DNA from: Desulfopila aestuarii DSM 18488
GTDB taxonomy: Bacteria; Desulfobacterota; Desulfobulbia; Desulfobulbales; Desulfocapsaceae
Assembly (NCBI RefSeq): GCF_900143695.1
Contig: NZ_FRFE01000020.1
Location: forward strand, 41,164-105,163
Direction of reading: 5' to 3'
Length of the DNA stretch: 64,000 nt
Made by a program: the position numbers and the translations under genes. The notes under the pieces are model-generated. The model was not told the DNA's origin and did no database searches. It worked only from the letters and a program-made list of their open reading frames with translations. This document shows, one piece after another, positions 26,117 through 35,300 of the stretch (the stretch's first letter is position 1; the number at the start of each line of letters is the position of its first letter).

Positions 26117-27808
26117 ATGATGAATATTGCTCCCCTTCTCACCCCGTCGCAACCGACATCCCCCCCCACTACTAACCCTGGTAGCAGCCAGGGGAGCGAA
26201 TCAATATTTGGGAAAGTTTTTTCTGAAAAAATCAATGATCAACAACCACCTAAAGACAACCTCCCGAAATCTTCTAAAGATGAATCACAAGGCACCAGCG
26301 AGCAGCATACGACATCTCCTGAGACTACTGAAGCCATTCCATTTGTAGAGCCTGACACCACCAGTATCCAAGCTTCGCAATCTGGAACCAACGATGACAA
26401 CTCACAATCTAATATGTCCGACGCACCTGAATTGGTGAATATATTCTTGGGAAACCTCTCTCCCCAGATGGCAAGCACAGATTCAACTATCCCTCAAAAC
26501 ATCGTTTTGAAAGGATTTACAGCCAACACCCCAAGTGTTCCTTCAACAATTTCAACAGTGGAGAATGACCTGTTGCTAGTTGCAGGTGAGGAACAAATTC
26601 TCCTTTCGACACAAGCGGAGACTCCAGAAAAGTACACACTCTCGCCACAATCTCCCAGCATTTCCACAAAGCAAGCTTTCACTAGTCCCGCGACTCCAAA
26701 GGATACTGATCCAGCGGCCTCAACCACATTACAACCAACCGTCACCGTATCTAACGGTGCCAATATTACCCAATCTGTTTCTTCCCCATCATCACCCTCG
26801 CCAAGTCTTTGGCCTACTGATGCATCAATGACTGGGAAGGAAACCATAACAATTTCCGGATATTTTACTGAGCAAAAAGTTGTACCCACATTGCAAAAAG
26901 CTATACCTGCACTGGAACAGGGCCTTCGTCATCTTACAGTTATCACCGAGCAACCCCCAATAACGAGTACCACTAGCTCTCCGGTCGCTATGCACACGCC
27001 CCAGCAAATCGTAACCGAAACATCTCCACTAATGGTCTCGTTGAATCAGTTAACCTCCATCAAATCACCTACTGTTGACTCACAGGAAAAATATCGTCCT
27101 CTTGCCAGTGATCCCCTTCGGCAGCAATTTCACGAGCAGCAGATGCAAATTAAAACCGAAGCAAAGAGCAGCAAAGGGAACGAACAGCAATTTAGCTCAA
27201 AGCAAGAAACAGCCACCATAATACTGAACCAGAGTTCGCCCAATTCTCTCACGAACTCGACTGGACAGCCCCTCAACTATTCTGAGGTTAGCCAAATTGC
27301 AATAGCGTCAAATTCATCACACAACGCTCCTGCCATCCCGCAACCTATATCTCCGGCAGTTTCACTTTCACCAGTTATTCATGACAATAGTTTACTACAA
27401 CAGGTGGCCGAACGTTTTCAAATTCAAATGCAAAATCAAGAGACCAGGTTAAGAATCCAACTTCAGCCAGCAGAACTTGGCGATCTTGATATCAACCTGA
27501 CTGTAAAAGAAGGTTCGATCAGGGCCCATGTAATAGCCCAGAGCGGTCAGGTACAAGAACTGCTTGAAAGGAATATGACCAGGCTCAAAGGGATTCTTGA
27601 GAGTCAGGGTTTCTCAATTGAAGAAATTCTCGTCTCGACCGCTCCTGAGTCTATCAGCAACTCTGACCTTTTCCAGGACCAGGGAGCACACAAGCAGAAT
27701 CTAACCAATACAAAAAGTCATTATTCCGACACTCATTTCGACGACACCTTTGACAGCATCGTCACACCCGGTGATGAGACGTCAACCAGTGTCAATATTA
27801 CGGCATAG
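26117..27808 (+). CDS. fliK: Flagellar hook-length control protein FliK
   Basis: FliK measures the hook and switches export specificity through FlhB. The 563-residue protein has a long low-complexity region rich in Ser, Thr, Pro and Gln (about 1-420). The conserved C-terminal domain has LRIQLQPAELGDLDINL and the RMTRLKGILESQGF-like segment NMTRLKGILESQGFSIEEIL. It lies between motE and flgD as is common. A second ATG one codon on is an equal start. A FliK-like paralogue lies at 62265. Confidence 0.93.
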   Translation: MMNIAPLLTPSQPTSPPTTNPGSSQGSESIFGKVFSEKINDQQPPKDNLPKSSKDESQGTSEQHTTSPETTEAIPFVEPDTTSIQASQSGTNDDNSQSNMSDAPELVNIFLGNLSPQMASTDSTIPQNIVLKGFTANTPSVPSTISTVENDLLLVAGEEQILLSTQAETPEKYTLSPQSPSISTKQAFTSPATPKDTDPAASTTLQPTVTVSNGANITQSVSSPSSPSPSLWPTDASMTGKETITISGYFTEQKVVPTLQKAIPALEQGLRHLTVITEQPPITSTTSSPVAMHTPQQIVTETSPLMVSLNQLTSIKSPTVDSQEKYRPLASDPLRQQFHEQQMQIKTEAKSSKGNEQQFSSKQETATIILNQSSPNSLTNSTGQPLNYSEVSQIAIASNSSHNAPAIPQPISPAVSLSPVIHDNSLLQQVAERFQIQMQNQETRLRIQLQPAELGDLDINLTVKEGSIRAHVIAQSGQVQELLERNMTRLKGILESQGFSIEEILVSTAPESISNSDLFQDQGAHKQNLTNTKSHYSDTHFDDTFDSIVTPGDETSTSVNITA

Positions 27809-27817
27809 AGGTATCTT

Positions 27818-28528
27818 ATGACCAGCGCTCTCGACGCACTATTTCCATCTTCACCGACAAAGAGTTCCGCCAGCACATCCAAAGAGGACAAATCCATCCT
27901 TGGCAAAGAGGATTTTCTCTCGCTACTGGTCGCCCAGATGAAAAATCAGGACCCTCTAAACCCAGACGACCCGACCCAGTTCACAGCCCAACTAGCCCAG
28001 TTCAGCCAGCTAGAGCAGTTATTTAACCTCAATGGCAGTATGGAAAATCTTGTATCCTCCTTCCAGAACAGTGACAAACTTACTGCCCTTAATACTATCG
28101 GTAAAGAAGTCGCATTCAAATCAGATGTCCTCACCTTTAACGGCCAACCTGTAACGCTTGGCTACAGTCTTGATGAAGAGGCTACTGATGTTTCTATCGC
28201 ACTCCAAAAAGACGGTGCAACGGTAGCGGTATTAAAGGGTGAAGAGCTGAATATGGGTACACATTACATTACATGGGATGGGCTTAATTCCAAAGGTGAT
28301 GCAGCAGGGCCAGGGAATTACACCATACTGATTAAAGCAAAAAATACCCAGGGTGAAAATATGTCTGTCGAATCCATTGTTCGGTCAATCGTCACGGGTG
28401 CAGATCTTGATGGAACGACCGGGGGGACATTATTGACCGGTTCGGGAAATGTATCTTTCAATACCATTTTTGGGGTTTTTGACCCCACAAGCAAGATTGA
28501 TCAAGAGATTGCAGATGAAAATGGTTGA
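27818..28528 (+). CDS. flgD: Flagellar hook-capping protein FlgD
   Basis: FlgD is the temporary cap under which hook subunits polymerise. The 236-residue protein has the N-terminal signature DFLSLLVAQMKNQDPLNPDDPTQF split over residues 29-55, followed by TAQLAQFSQLEQL. The C-terminal half has the FlgD Tudor/fibronectin-like pattern, including ITWDGLNSKGDAAGPGNYTI. It is 9 bases after fliK. Confidence 0.96.
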   Translation: MTSALDALFPSSPTKSSASTSKEDKSILGKEDFLSLLVAQMKNQDPLNPDDPTQFTAQLAQFSQLEQLFNLNGSMENLVSSFQNSDKLTALNTIGKEVAFKSDVLTFNGQPVTLGYSLDEEATDVSIALQKDGATVAVLKGEELNMGTHYITWDGLNSKGDAAGPGNYTILIKAKNTQGENMSVESIVRSIVTGADLDGTTGGTLLTGSGNVSFNTIFGVFDPTSKIDQEIADENG

Positions 28529-28534
28529 AATGAT

Positions 28535-28562
28535 TAAATATGAAAACACTTTCATCCGATAT
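28535..28562 (+). promoter_or_regulatory. Sigma-28 promoter candidate before flgE
   Basis: TAAA (28535-28538), 16 bases, then TCCGATAT (28555-28562). The geometry is the same as at the two flagellin genes and the flgM block. flgE starts 144 bases downstream. Late-sigma control of a hook gene would be unusual, so it may be a secondary promoter. Confidence 0.5.
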
Positions 28563-28706
28563 ATAGAATAACAAATACGACCAAGAGCGAAACAGCAATT
28601 GTTGCCGAAACATCTACGGTGCAGAACTAGTAAGTCGCCGCACAAATCACCAAATCATGCTGCCAGGCTGGTCATGAAAAGCAAAAGGGATTCGAAGGAG
28701 TAAACA

Positions 28707-30002
28707 ATGGGTATATCAAGTGCATTATTCAGTGGCGTCAGTGGTCTCAACACCAATGCCCAGGCGATGACTGTCATCGGTAACAATCTGGCAAACACCA
28801 ATACCATTGGGTTCAAAGGATCTCGGACCATTTTTGCCGATCTTCTGTCCGCTTCTATCAGTGGTTCTGGTGGCGAATCTCAGGTCGGGCGCGGCGTAGG
28901 GCTTTCCAGCGTAGATGGCAACTTTGCCCAAGGGACTTTTGAATCAACCGAGTCATCACTTGATTTAGCCATTGAAGGTAAAGGATTCTTCATGCTCACA
29001 CAAGAAGGTGATGAAACGGTATATTATTCCAGAGCAGGGTCCTTCCGCTTTGACCGAGACGGCTATCTTACCAACCCAGAAGGGTATAATGTTCTAGGCC
29101 TCCCATACAATCCCGATGGGACCCTTACACCTGGAGTTCCTGGCGTGATTCAGATAAATAATCTTGGAATGGCTCCTGGTGAACCAACCGCTGAAGTTTC
29201 ATTCACAACCAACCTCGATGCTTCTGTAGTGATTCCGGCCGTCCCAATTCCTTTTGACTATACCGACCCGGACACGTTTGATTATTCGACAACAGTCGAG
29301 ATATACGATACTCTTGGCACATCCCATCTCATGACAACGTATTACAAGAAAACAGGTGGGCCTGAGGTAGTTCCTGGAGACCCGAATGTCTGGAGCGTGT
29401 ATTGGACAGCCGAGGATGCTAGGGGTACACCAATTGGCTCAGTCGGCGTTGGACCTGCTCCTGCAGGAACACTCACCTTCGACGGGAACGGTGATCTGGT
29501 CACCATACCTTCGACGATTACCATTCCCGGAGCTTCACTCGACTGGTTAAACGGCAGCACTGCTCAGGACATTAATATCACCTTCAATACCACTCAATAC
29601 AACTCCGAATCGTCGGTCATATCCAAAGAACAAGATGGTTTCGGCCCTGGTGCCTTGACAGGAGTAAACGTAGATGAGGCGGGCGCGGTTATTGCTACGT
29701 ATGCCAACGGAAAGAATATTTATCTTGCAAACATTACCCTTGGAGCTTTTAATAATCCTGGCTCTCTTAAGCTTGCCGGTAGCAACCTTTTCCTCGCTTC
29801 TCCCGAATCTGGTGTTGCCAGGGTAGGTTTACCTGGAGAAGAGCTTGGTAATGTTTTTACAAACTCCCTTGAACAGTCCAACGTTGATATGGGACTTGAA
29901 TTCGTAAGAATGATTACCGTTCAACGTGGTTTCCAAGCAAACTCCAAAATCATCACCACAATTGACGAACTAATGAACGAGTTGATCAATCTGAAACGCT
30001 AA
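28707..30002 (+). CDS. flgE: Flagellar hook protein FlgE
   Basis: FlgE forms the curved hook joining rod and filament. The 431-residue protein opens with SALFSGVSGLNTNAQAMTVIG and NNLANTNTIGFKGSR, the rod/hook signature. It ends with the helix SNVDMGLEFVRMITVQRGFQA and a short tail for export and packing. The middle domains are normal in length. GAAGGAG precedes the ATG. A strong terminator follows. Confidence 0.96.
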   Translation: MGISSALFSGVSGLNTNAQAMTVIGNNLANTNTIGFKGSRTIFADLLSASISGSGGESQVGRGVGLSSVDGNFAQGTFESTESSLDLAIEGKGFFMLTQEGDETVYYSRAGSFRFDRDGYLTNPEGYNVLGLPYNPDGTLTPGVPGVIQINNLGMAPGEPTAEVSFTTNLDASVVIPAVPIPFDYTDPDTFDYSTTVEIYDTLGTSHLMTTYYKKTGGPEVVPGDPNVWSVYWTAEDARGTPIGSVGVGPAPAGTLTFDGNGDLVTIPSTITIPGASLDWLNGSTAQDINITFNTTQYNSESSVISKEQDGFGPGALTGVNVDEAGAVIATYANGKNIYLANITLGAFNNPGSLKLAGSNLFLASPESGVARVGLPGEELGNVFTNSLEQSNVDMGLEFVRMITVQRGFQANSKIITTIDELMNELINLKR

Positions 30003-30036
30003 CGTGTCAACATTTTGACACTCGCTTTGCCACTAC

Positions 30037-30069
30037 AAGGCTGAATCCAATTGGATTCAGCCTTTTTTT
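30037..30069 (+). terminator. Intrinsic terminator after flgE
   Basis: A perfect 28-base palindrome (30037-30064) forms a 12-bp stem with an AATT turn and runs into seven T (30063-30069). It ends the fliF-flgE transcript and separates it from motA. Confidence 0.9.
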
Positions 30070-30300
30070 ATATCCTGCCTTTCTTTTGCGATACATTATC
30101 ATTAATAACCTGCTTACCATCCAATTTCTTCTCATGGAATATTTTTTGCATTCTTGAGTTTTCACAAGCAAAGGTCTATGATTGTCGTGAGTATCAGACT
30201 GAAAGCATTTGTATATCCTGATGTTCTGTTGGCATGTTGGGACTGCAATCATAACAATGAGAACCACAAAGGTCTCTATTTTTACTTAGAGGAGTGTTAT

Positions 30301-31065
30301 TTGGACCTTTCAACTATAATCGGCATTGGTGCAGCCTTCGGGCTTATGATCATGGCGATCCTTCAGGGCGGGCCGCTCTCTATTTTCTTCGACGTCCCTT
30401 CTGCAATGATCGTTATCGGTGGCACTATCGGCGTAGCTTTTGTTCATTACCCCTTCAGCGAGGTTTTCGGTGCCGTCAGCGTGGCCAAAAAAACCCTACT
30501 CCACAAAGAATCGTCGATCAACAATATGATCGTCCAGTTGATGGAATTCGCCAACAAAGCCAGGAAAGAGGGTATACTCTCCCTGCAGGGTGCCATGGAA
30601 AGTGTTGAGGATTCATTTCTCATCAAGGCCATGCAGATGGCAGTTGACGGCCAGGAACCGGAAACCCTGAGAGACATGCTCTCTACCGAAATTGAGTATA
30701 TCGAACTCCGCCATGAAAAAGGTGCTGAGATTTTTCTTTCTCTTGCGGCTTACGCCCCAGCCATGGGTATGATCGGCACCCTGATCGGTCTTGTCCAGAT
30801 GCTCCAGACCATGGATGATCCGTCATCCATCGGACCTGCCATGGCTGTCGCTCTCCTCACCACCTTTTACGGTGCAGTTCTAGCTAATATCATTTTCACA
30901 CCGATGTCAGGTAAACTAAAACTCCGCTCCCAATCGGAAGTGCTGCAAAAAACCCTTATTATCGAAGGAATGCAATCCATCCTCTCGGGTGAGAACCCGA
31001 GAATTATGGAACAAAAACTCCATTCATTCATCGCTCCGAAGATGCGTGAATCGATGTTCAAGTAG
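30301..31065 (+). CDS. motA: Flagellar stator protein MotA
   Basis: MotA forms, with MotB, the ion-driven stator. I place the start at TTG 30301, with GAGGAG just before it, giving the family-typical opening LDLSTIIGIGAAFGLMIMA and 254 residues. An in-frame start at 30154 would add an unrelated tail. Four membrane segments are visible. The cytoplasmic loop carries charged residues that meet FliG, and the motif AAYAPAMGMIGTLIGLVQML holds the conserved Pro. motB follows after 15 bases. Confidence 0.94.
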   Translation: MDLSTIIGIGAAFGLMIMAILQGGPLSIFFDVPSAMIVIGGTIGVAFVHYPFSEVFGAVSVAKKTLLHKESSINNMIVQLMEFANKARKEGILSLQGAMESVEDSFLIKAMQMAVDGQEPETLRDMLSTEIEYIELRHEKGAEIFLSLAAYAPAMGMIGTLIGLVQMLQTMDDPSSIGPAMAVALLTTFYGAVLANIIFTPMSGKLKLRSQSEVLQKTLIIEGMQSILSGENPRIMEQKLHSFIAPKMRESMFK

Positions 31066-31080
31066 CAAGGAGACCAGATC

Positions 31081-31866
31081 ATGGCAGAAGAACAGGCTCC
31101 TCAGGAACAAAAAAAAGAAAAGAAAAAGAGTTGTCCCGCCGGTGCACCAATGTGGATGGTCACCTATTCCGACATGGTGACCCTGCTGCTCACCTTCTTT
31201 GTATTGCTCTTATCGATGGCAAGCATGGACCCGGTCAGGTTTACCCAAGCCTCCAACTCTTTGCAAGATGCCTTCGGTATGCATAAACAGCCATCCCAAC
31301 TAGAGTTCACCTTGCCCATCCTGCCTTCGCCACCGCAAACAAAATTCACCCCGGTCCAACAGGAGATGACAACCAAGATTCATGAACGCCTTAAGGCGCA
31401 GCTTGAGATGAAAAACATGAATGATGATGTCGACGTGGTCCAGAAAGACAGCGATACCATTATTCTGCGGGTAAATGAATCGCTGCTGTTTAAACCAGGT
31501 CAGTCACAGGTTCCTCCGACCGCGTATCCTCTCCTCAGAAACATTGCAGACATTATTCGCCCTTTGCCGATGAAGCTTCTCGTAGAAGGTCACACTGACG
31601 ATGTGAAAGTTTCCCAAAATCCTATCGGCAATTGGGATCTTTCCATGGCCCGTGCCGTCTCGGTCATGCGCTTTTTCAAGCAGGGAGACTTGCTTGACAT
31701 GGAACGCATTTCTGCTATCGGTTTTGGTCCTGATCAGCCGCTTGTTCCCAATCGCGATGAAGCGAGCAGGGCCAAAAACCGGCGTGTTGACTTTGTCCTT
31801 CGACTCGACAGGCTACCGGACGATACAAAGCAGGGTTCAACAAGAAACACTCATGTGCCGCTCTGA
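31081..31866 (+). CDS. motB: Flagellar stator protein MotB
   Basis: The 261-residue protein has one membrane helix (about 25-45) in which Asp31 (TYSDMVTLL) is the ion-carrying residue. A plug/linker segment follows, then a C-terminal OmpA-like peptidoglycan-binding domain with VEGHTDDV and SAIGFGPDQPLVPN. It anchors the stator to the cell wall. The lysine-rich N-terminus lies in the cytoplasm. Whether protons or sodium are used cannot be read with certainty. Confidence 0.95.
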   Translation: MAEEQAPQEQKKEKKKSCPAGAPMWMVTYSDMVTLLLTFFVLLLSMASMDPVRFTQASNSLQDAFGMHKQPSQLEFTLPILPSPPQTKFTPVQQEMTTKIHERLKAQLEMKNMNDDVDVVQKDSDTIILRVNESLLFKPGQSQVPPTAYPLLRNIADIIRPLPMKLLVEGHTDDVKVSQNPIGNWDLSMARAVSVMRFFKQGDLLDMERISAIGFGPDQPLVPNRDEASRAKNRRVDFVLRLDRLPDDTKQGSTRNTHVPL

Positions 31867-31910
31867 TGAGTGGTTATCACCAGCACATTTAATTTAGCAT
31901 CAGGACTGTC

Positions 31911-32426
31911 ATGGCTGAGAAAAAGGCGACGAAAAAAGAAGGGGCAGAAGGCGGCGGCAAAAAAAAGATGATTATCATCATCGTTGCTGCGCTCGTCCTA
32001 CTGCTCGCACTTGGTGGGGGTGCCGCATTCTACTTTATGAAGAAGAAACAGGCAGAGGAAGATGAGAAAAATAAAGACCCAGGCCTCGAGGTACCCGTAC
32101 CTGAGCTGAATCCTGCCGCCACCATCGGCCCCATGGTCGATATCAATGAGTTCATCGTCAACATCATAAGCGACGATGCCAACCACTATGTTAAGGCAAA
32201 ACTGACCATTGAACTTACCAACGAACTAGTCAAGGACGAAATGAACCAACGTATGCCGCAGATTCGCGATTCCATCCTGTTGCTGGTTGGCAATAAAACC
32301 TACGAGGAACTACAAGATCTGCAGGGAAAAAAACAACTCAAAGCCGAGTTGACCAGCAAGATCAACTCGATTCTGCAAACAGGAAAAGTCAAGGCAATAT
32401 ATTTTACCGATTTCGTCGTCCAATAA
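31911..32426 (+). CDS. fliL: Flagellar basal-body associated protein FliL
   Basis: FliL surrounds and supports the stator. The 171-residue protein has a lysine-rich cytoplasmic start and one membrane helix (about 23-43). Its periplasmic domain has the pattern MVDINEFIVNIISDDANHYVKAKLTIEL and ends in VKAIYFTDFVVQ, typical of the family. It lies between motB and fliM, the usual place. Confidence 0.95.
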   Translation: MAEKKATKKEGAEGGGKKKMIIIIVAALVLLLALGGGAAFYFMKKKQAEEDEKNKDPGLEVPVPELNPAATIGPMVDINEFIVNIISDDANHYVKAKLTIELTNELVKDEMNQRMPQIRDSILLLVGNKTYEELQDLQGKKQLKAELTSKINSILQTGKVKAIYFTDFVVQ

Positions 32427-32448
32427 GTCATTTACGTCAAGGTGTCCT

Positions 32449-33441
32449 TTGGAGCCCATTCTCTCAAAACAACAAATTGCCGACCTGCTCGCCGCTATCA
32501 AAGCGGGCAAGGTTCCGCTTGACCTGGATGAAGATTATCGCGATGACCATTTTCTCGCCTGCACTCCGATCAATCTTTTCCAGATGGCCCAGCGGAAGGA
32601 TGAACAAACCCGCATACCAAACTTTGACATTATCCTTGATAATTTTTGCCGCAACTACTCAATATCACTCACAAACCAGCTCCAAAGGACTTTCACTTTA
32701 ACTCGCATCTCAATGGAGAACTGCGAATACCAGGAGTATCTCGCCAAACGCAAGGTTCCAGGAGCCATCGGCATGTTGAATATGTCACCGCTCCAGCATA
32801 ACTCGCTGCTTGTTTTTGATCGGCAACTCTCCTACTCCATGATCGAAGTCATGCTAGGCGCATCCACCGAACTTGATCCATTGCAGCTTGATCGTCCACT
32901 CACTACCATTGAGCTGTCGATTTTGAAAACCGCAATGCGCGATGCCTGTGTTGATATTGACAAATCCTTCAAATCTCTGATCGATCTTCACTCAACTCTG
33001 GTGAAAATTGAAAACACCACCAGACTCGTCTCTATCACGGAACCGGAATCCGAGGTACTGGTGGGTACCTTTCACCTGAAAGTTGACGATCTCTCCGGCG
33101 AGATCGATCTCGTCTTCCCGGCCATGACGCTCGATCCGCTTCGCGATAAACTTCGCGAGCTGCTCATGGTTGACGTTACCACCCGGGACACCTGGAAGGA
33201 GTCGCTTGAGAATGCCATCAAATATACCACTGTCGATATCGTCGCCCAATCCGGCTCGGTTACGTTGACAATTGACAAGATTCTTCGACTGAATGAAGGC
33301 GATATCATTCAGTTGGATTACGATCCCAACTCGCCGCTCAAAATTCTTATTGAGGATCAATTAAAATTCAATGCCATACCCGGAACAATTAATGGCAGAA
33401 AAGCCATCAGTATAACCGGCGTCGCCCAAGAAGGAATGTAA
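32449..33441 (+). CDS. fliM: Motor switch protein FliM
   Basis: FliM forms the C-ring wall and receives CheY-P. The N-terminal peptide ILSKQQIADLLAAI corresponds to the CheY-binding LSQxEIDALL motif. A CheC-like middle domain and a SpoA C-terminal domain follow (VTLTIDKILRLNEGDIIQLDY). It starts at TTG 32449, with AAGGTG before it, giving 330 residues. fliN begins 1 base after the stop. Confidence 0.94.
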   Translation: MEPILSKQQIADLLAAIKAGKVPLDLDEDYRDDHFLACTPINLFQMAQRKDEQTRIPNFDIILDNFCRNYSISLTNQLQRTFTLTRISMENCEYQEYLAKRKVPGAIGMLNMSPLQHNSLLVFDRQLSYSMIEVMLGASTELDPLQLDRPLTTIELSILKTAMRDACVDIDKSFKSLIDLHSTLVKIENTTRLVSITEPESEVLVGTFHLKVDDLSGEIDLVFPAMTLDPLRDKLRELLMVDVTTRDTWKESLENAIKYTTVDIVAQSGSVTLTIDKILRLNEGDIIQLDYDPNSPLKILIEDQLKFNAIPGTINGRKAISITGVAQEGM

Positions 33442-33442
33442 T

Positions 33443-33817
33443 ATGGATTCACACAATCACAGCAATAGTGCTCGACCAGCCCCAGAGGAATTAAAAGAGC
33501 TCCTTGATAATGAGGACATGACCAGCGGCAGGGCGGGAGCACAGGATCGCGATCGTTCGAGATCTCTCGACTTTCTCTATGACGTCCCCCTCCAGGTCTC
33601 AGTAGAAGTTGGCAGAAGCCGCATTCTCCTGCGTGATCTTTTGCGAATGGGCGAAGGGTATGTCATAGAGCTTGATAAAATGGCTGGTGAACCACTCGAT
33701 CTTTATGTTAATTCCCGCCTCATTGCCCGAGGTGAAGCCGTCATGGTTGGCGAAAAATTCGGCATCCGTCTCACCGAGGTGATCTCCACAACTGATCGCA
33801 TCGAAAAGCTTGGATAA
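33443..33817 (+). CDS. fliN: Motor switch protein FliN
   Basis: FliN forms the base of the C-ring and binds FliH at the export gate. The 124-residue protein has a variable N-terminus (about 1-45) and one SpoA domain: LYDVPLQVSVEVGRSRILLRD, LLRMGEGYVIELDKMAGEPL and VMVGEKFGIRLTEVIS. The match to the family is straightforward. It is 3 bases before fliO. Confidence 0.96.
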   Translation: MDSHNHSNSARPAPEELKELLDNEDMTSGRAGAQDRDRSRSLDFLYDVPLQVSVEVGRSRILLRDLLRMGEGYVIELDKMAGEPLDLYVNSRLIARGEAVMVGEKFGIRLTEVISTTDRIEKLG

Positions 33818-33820
33818 AAC

Positions 33821-34222
33821 ATGAACCGGCCATATTCACATATCCAGATTATTGCCGCCTGCGTGCTTGCCCTCGCGCCCGCCGCCAGCGCTCAAGCCGC
33901 GGTAGCTGCCACAAGTGATATCACTGCTTATTTTCGGGTCATGTGGGGGCTCCTAATAGTCCTAGCCATCATGCTTGTTCTCTTTGCTTTTTTAAAAAAA
34001 AGATTTTCCATTATCAACCCTCGCAGCACCAAGGCCATTAGGGTATTGGAAATACAACCACTGATGCCAAAAAAATCGATCTGCCTCATCGAAGTTCGAG
34101 GAAAAGAGTATTTGCTTGGCATTGCCAACGAATCGATAACCCTTCTTGCAGACATGAACAACAGCAACAAAAGCTCATTCCAGGACATACTGGACGATTC
34201 CCACAATGGGCAGCAGCCATGA
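33821..34222 (+). CDS. fliO: Flagellar export protein FliO
   Basis: FliO helps assemble the FliP ring of the export gate. The 133-residue protein has an N-terminal signal-like segment (about 1-26), a second membrane helix (about 43-62) and a small cytoplasmic domain with IRVLEIQPLMPKKSICLIEVRGKEYLLGI, characteristic of FliO. It overlaps the fliP start by 4 bases. The final part is Asn/Ser-rich and variable. Confidence 0.92.
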   Translation: MNRPYSHIQIIAACVLALAPAASAQAAVAATSDITAYFRVMWGLLIVLAIMLVLFAFLKKRFSIINPRSTKAIRVLEIQPLMPKKSICLIEVRGKEYLLGIANESITLLADMNNSNKSSFQDILDDSHNGQQP

Positions 34223-34998
34223 AACACCGTGCTTTTTCAGCAACCGGCCGCGTCACCTTTCCGGCTATCCTTACCGCTTGCATCCTGTTGTTGCTACCAA
34301 CAATTGGCGCTGCCATTACCCTACCGACAGTTAACCTGGGACTGACCCAAGCCGAATCCCCTCAGCAGGTCTCGACAGCACTGCAGATCCTTCTCATTAT
34401 CACCATTATCTCTGTCGCCCCCAGTATCATCCTGATGACCACATGTTTTACCCGGATCGTCATTGTCCTCGGCTTTTTACGCCAAGCCATGGGCACTCAG
34501 AACATGCCGCCCACCCAGATTATCCTCGGTCTATCACTGTTTCTCTCCTTTTTCGTAATGTCACCAACCCTTTCCCAAATCAACGACACTGCATTGCAGC
34601 CGTATATGGCAGAGCAAATCAGCCAGGGCGAGGCGCTGGATAAAGCTATTATCCCCTTAAGGACATTCATGTTCAGCCAGGTGCGAGAATCAGAACTGGG
34701 CCTCATGACAGAACTCACCCTCGACGGTGAACCAGCCAACGAAGATGACATCCCCACAATGACCCTCATCCCTGCTTTCATGCTCTCAGAGCTGAAGCTC
34801 GCGTTCCAGATGGGCTTTATGATTTATATCCCATTTCTGGTCATTGACATGATCGTCGCCTCCATCCTTATGTCCATGGGCATGATGATGCTGCCACCGG
34901 TCATTATTTCCATGCCGTTCAAGCTGCTCTTGTTCGTGCTCGTTGACGGCTGGAACCTGATCGTCGGCTCGCTGATCAAGAGCTTCAACATTTTTTGA
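34219..34998 (+). CDS. fliP: Flagellar export gate protein FliP
   Basis: FliP builds the core of the type III export channel with FliQ and FliR. The 259-residue protein has a signal peptide, then the conserved membrane segment ILMTTCFTRIVIVLGFLRQA and GTQNMPPTQIILGLSLFLSFF. It ends with MGMMMLPPVIISMPFKLLLF and VLVDGW. The length is normal. It is translationally coupled to fliO. Confidence 0.97.
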   Translation: MKHRAFSATGRVTFPAILTACILLLLPTIGAAITLPTVNLGLTQAESPQQVSTALQILLIITIISVAPSIILMTTCFTRIVIVLGFLRQAMGTQNMPPTQIILGLSLFLSFFVMSPTLSQINDTALQPYMAEQISQGEALDKAIIPLRTFMFSQVRESELGLMTELTLDGEPANEDDIPTMTLIPAFMLSELKLAFQMGFMIYIPFLVIDMIVASILMSMGMMMLPPVIISMPFKLLLFVLVDGWNLIVGSLIKSFNIF

Positions 34999-35027
34999 CA
35001 CAACTTTTTTGCTTGAAGGAGGAGAAC

Positions 35028-35291
35028 ATGACTCCGGACTTGGCTATCAATATCTGCCGTAAGGCAATCCAGACAATTCTCATGATCTCGGCTCCCATGC
35101 TGTTGGCCGGCCTTCTAATCGGTCTTCTCGTCTCCACCTTTCAGGCGGCAACCCAGATTAACGAGCAAACATTGTCCTTTATCCCGAAAATAGTCGCGGT
35201 CTTTTTGACCTTACTTTTCTTCGGGCCCTGGATAATCCATATCATGACCACTTTCACCATCGGTCTCTTTGAGACCATGATTACCCTTTAG
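35028..35291 (+). CDS. fliQ: Flagellar export gate protein FliQ
   Basis: This 87-residue protein has two membrane helices and wraps around the FliP/FliR channel. The ATG at 35028 follows AAGGAGGAG, a very strong ribosome site. A longer in-frame start at 34995 overlapping fliP is rejected. The signature PMLLAGLLIGLLVSTFQAATQINEQTLSFIPKI, here split by the helix turn near residue 43, is the family hallmark. Confidence 0.95.
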   Translation: MTPDLAINICRKAIQTILMISAPMLLAGLLIGLLVSTFQAATQINEQTLSFIPKIVAVFLTLLFFGPWIIHIMTTFTIGLFETMITL

Positions 35292-35300
35292 CAGCAGGTT

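Noticed and set aside
30230..30246. Sigma-54-like TGGCATG...CTGC before motA
   Set aside because: GG and GC are 12 bases apart, not 10, so the spacing is wrong.
30154..30300. Upstream extension of motA
   Set aside because: The added 49 residues are unlike MotA, and a good ribosome site stands before the TTG at 30301.
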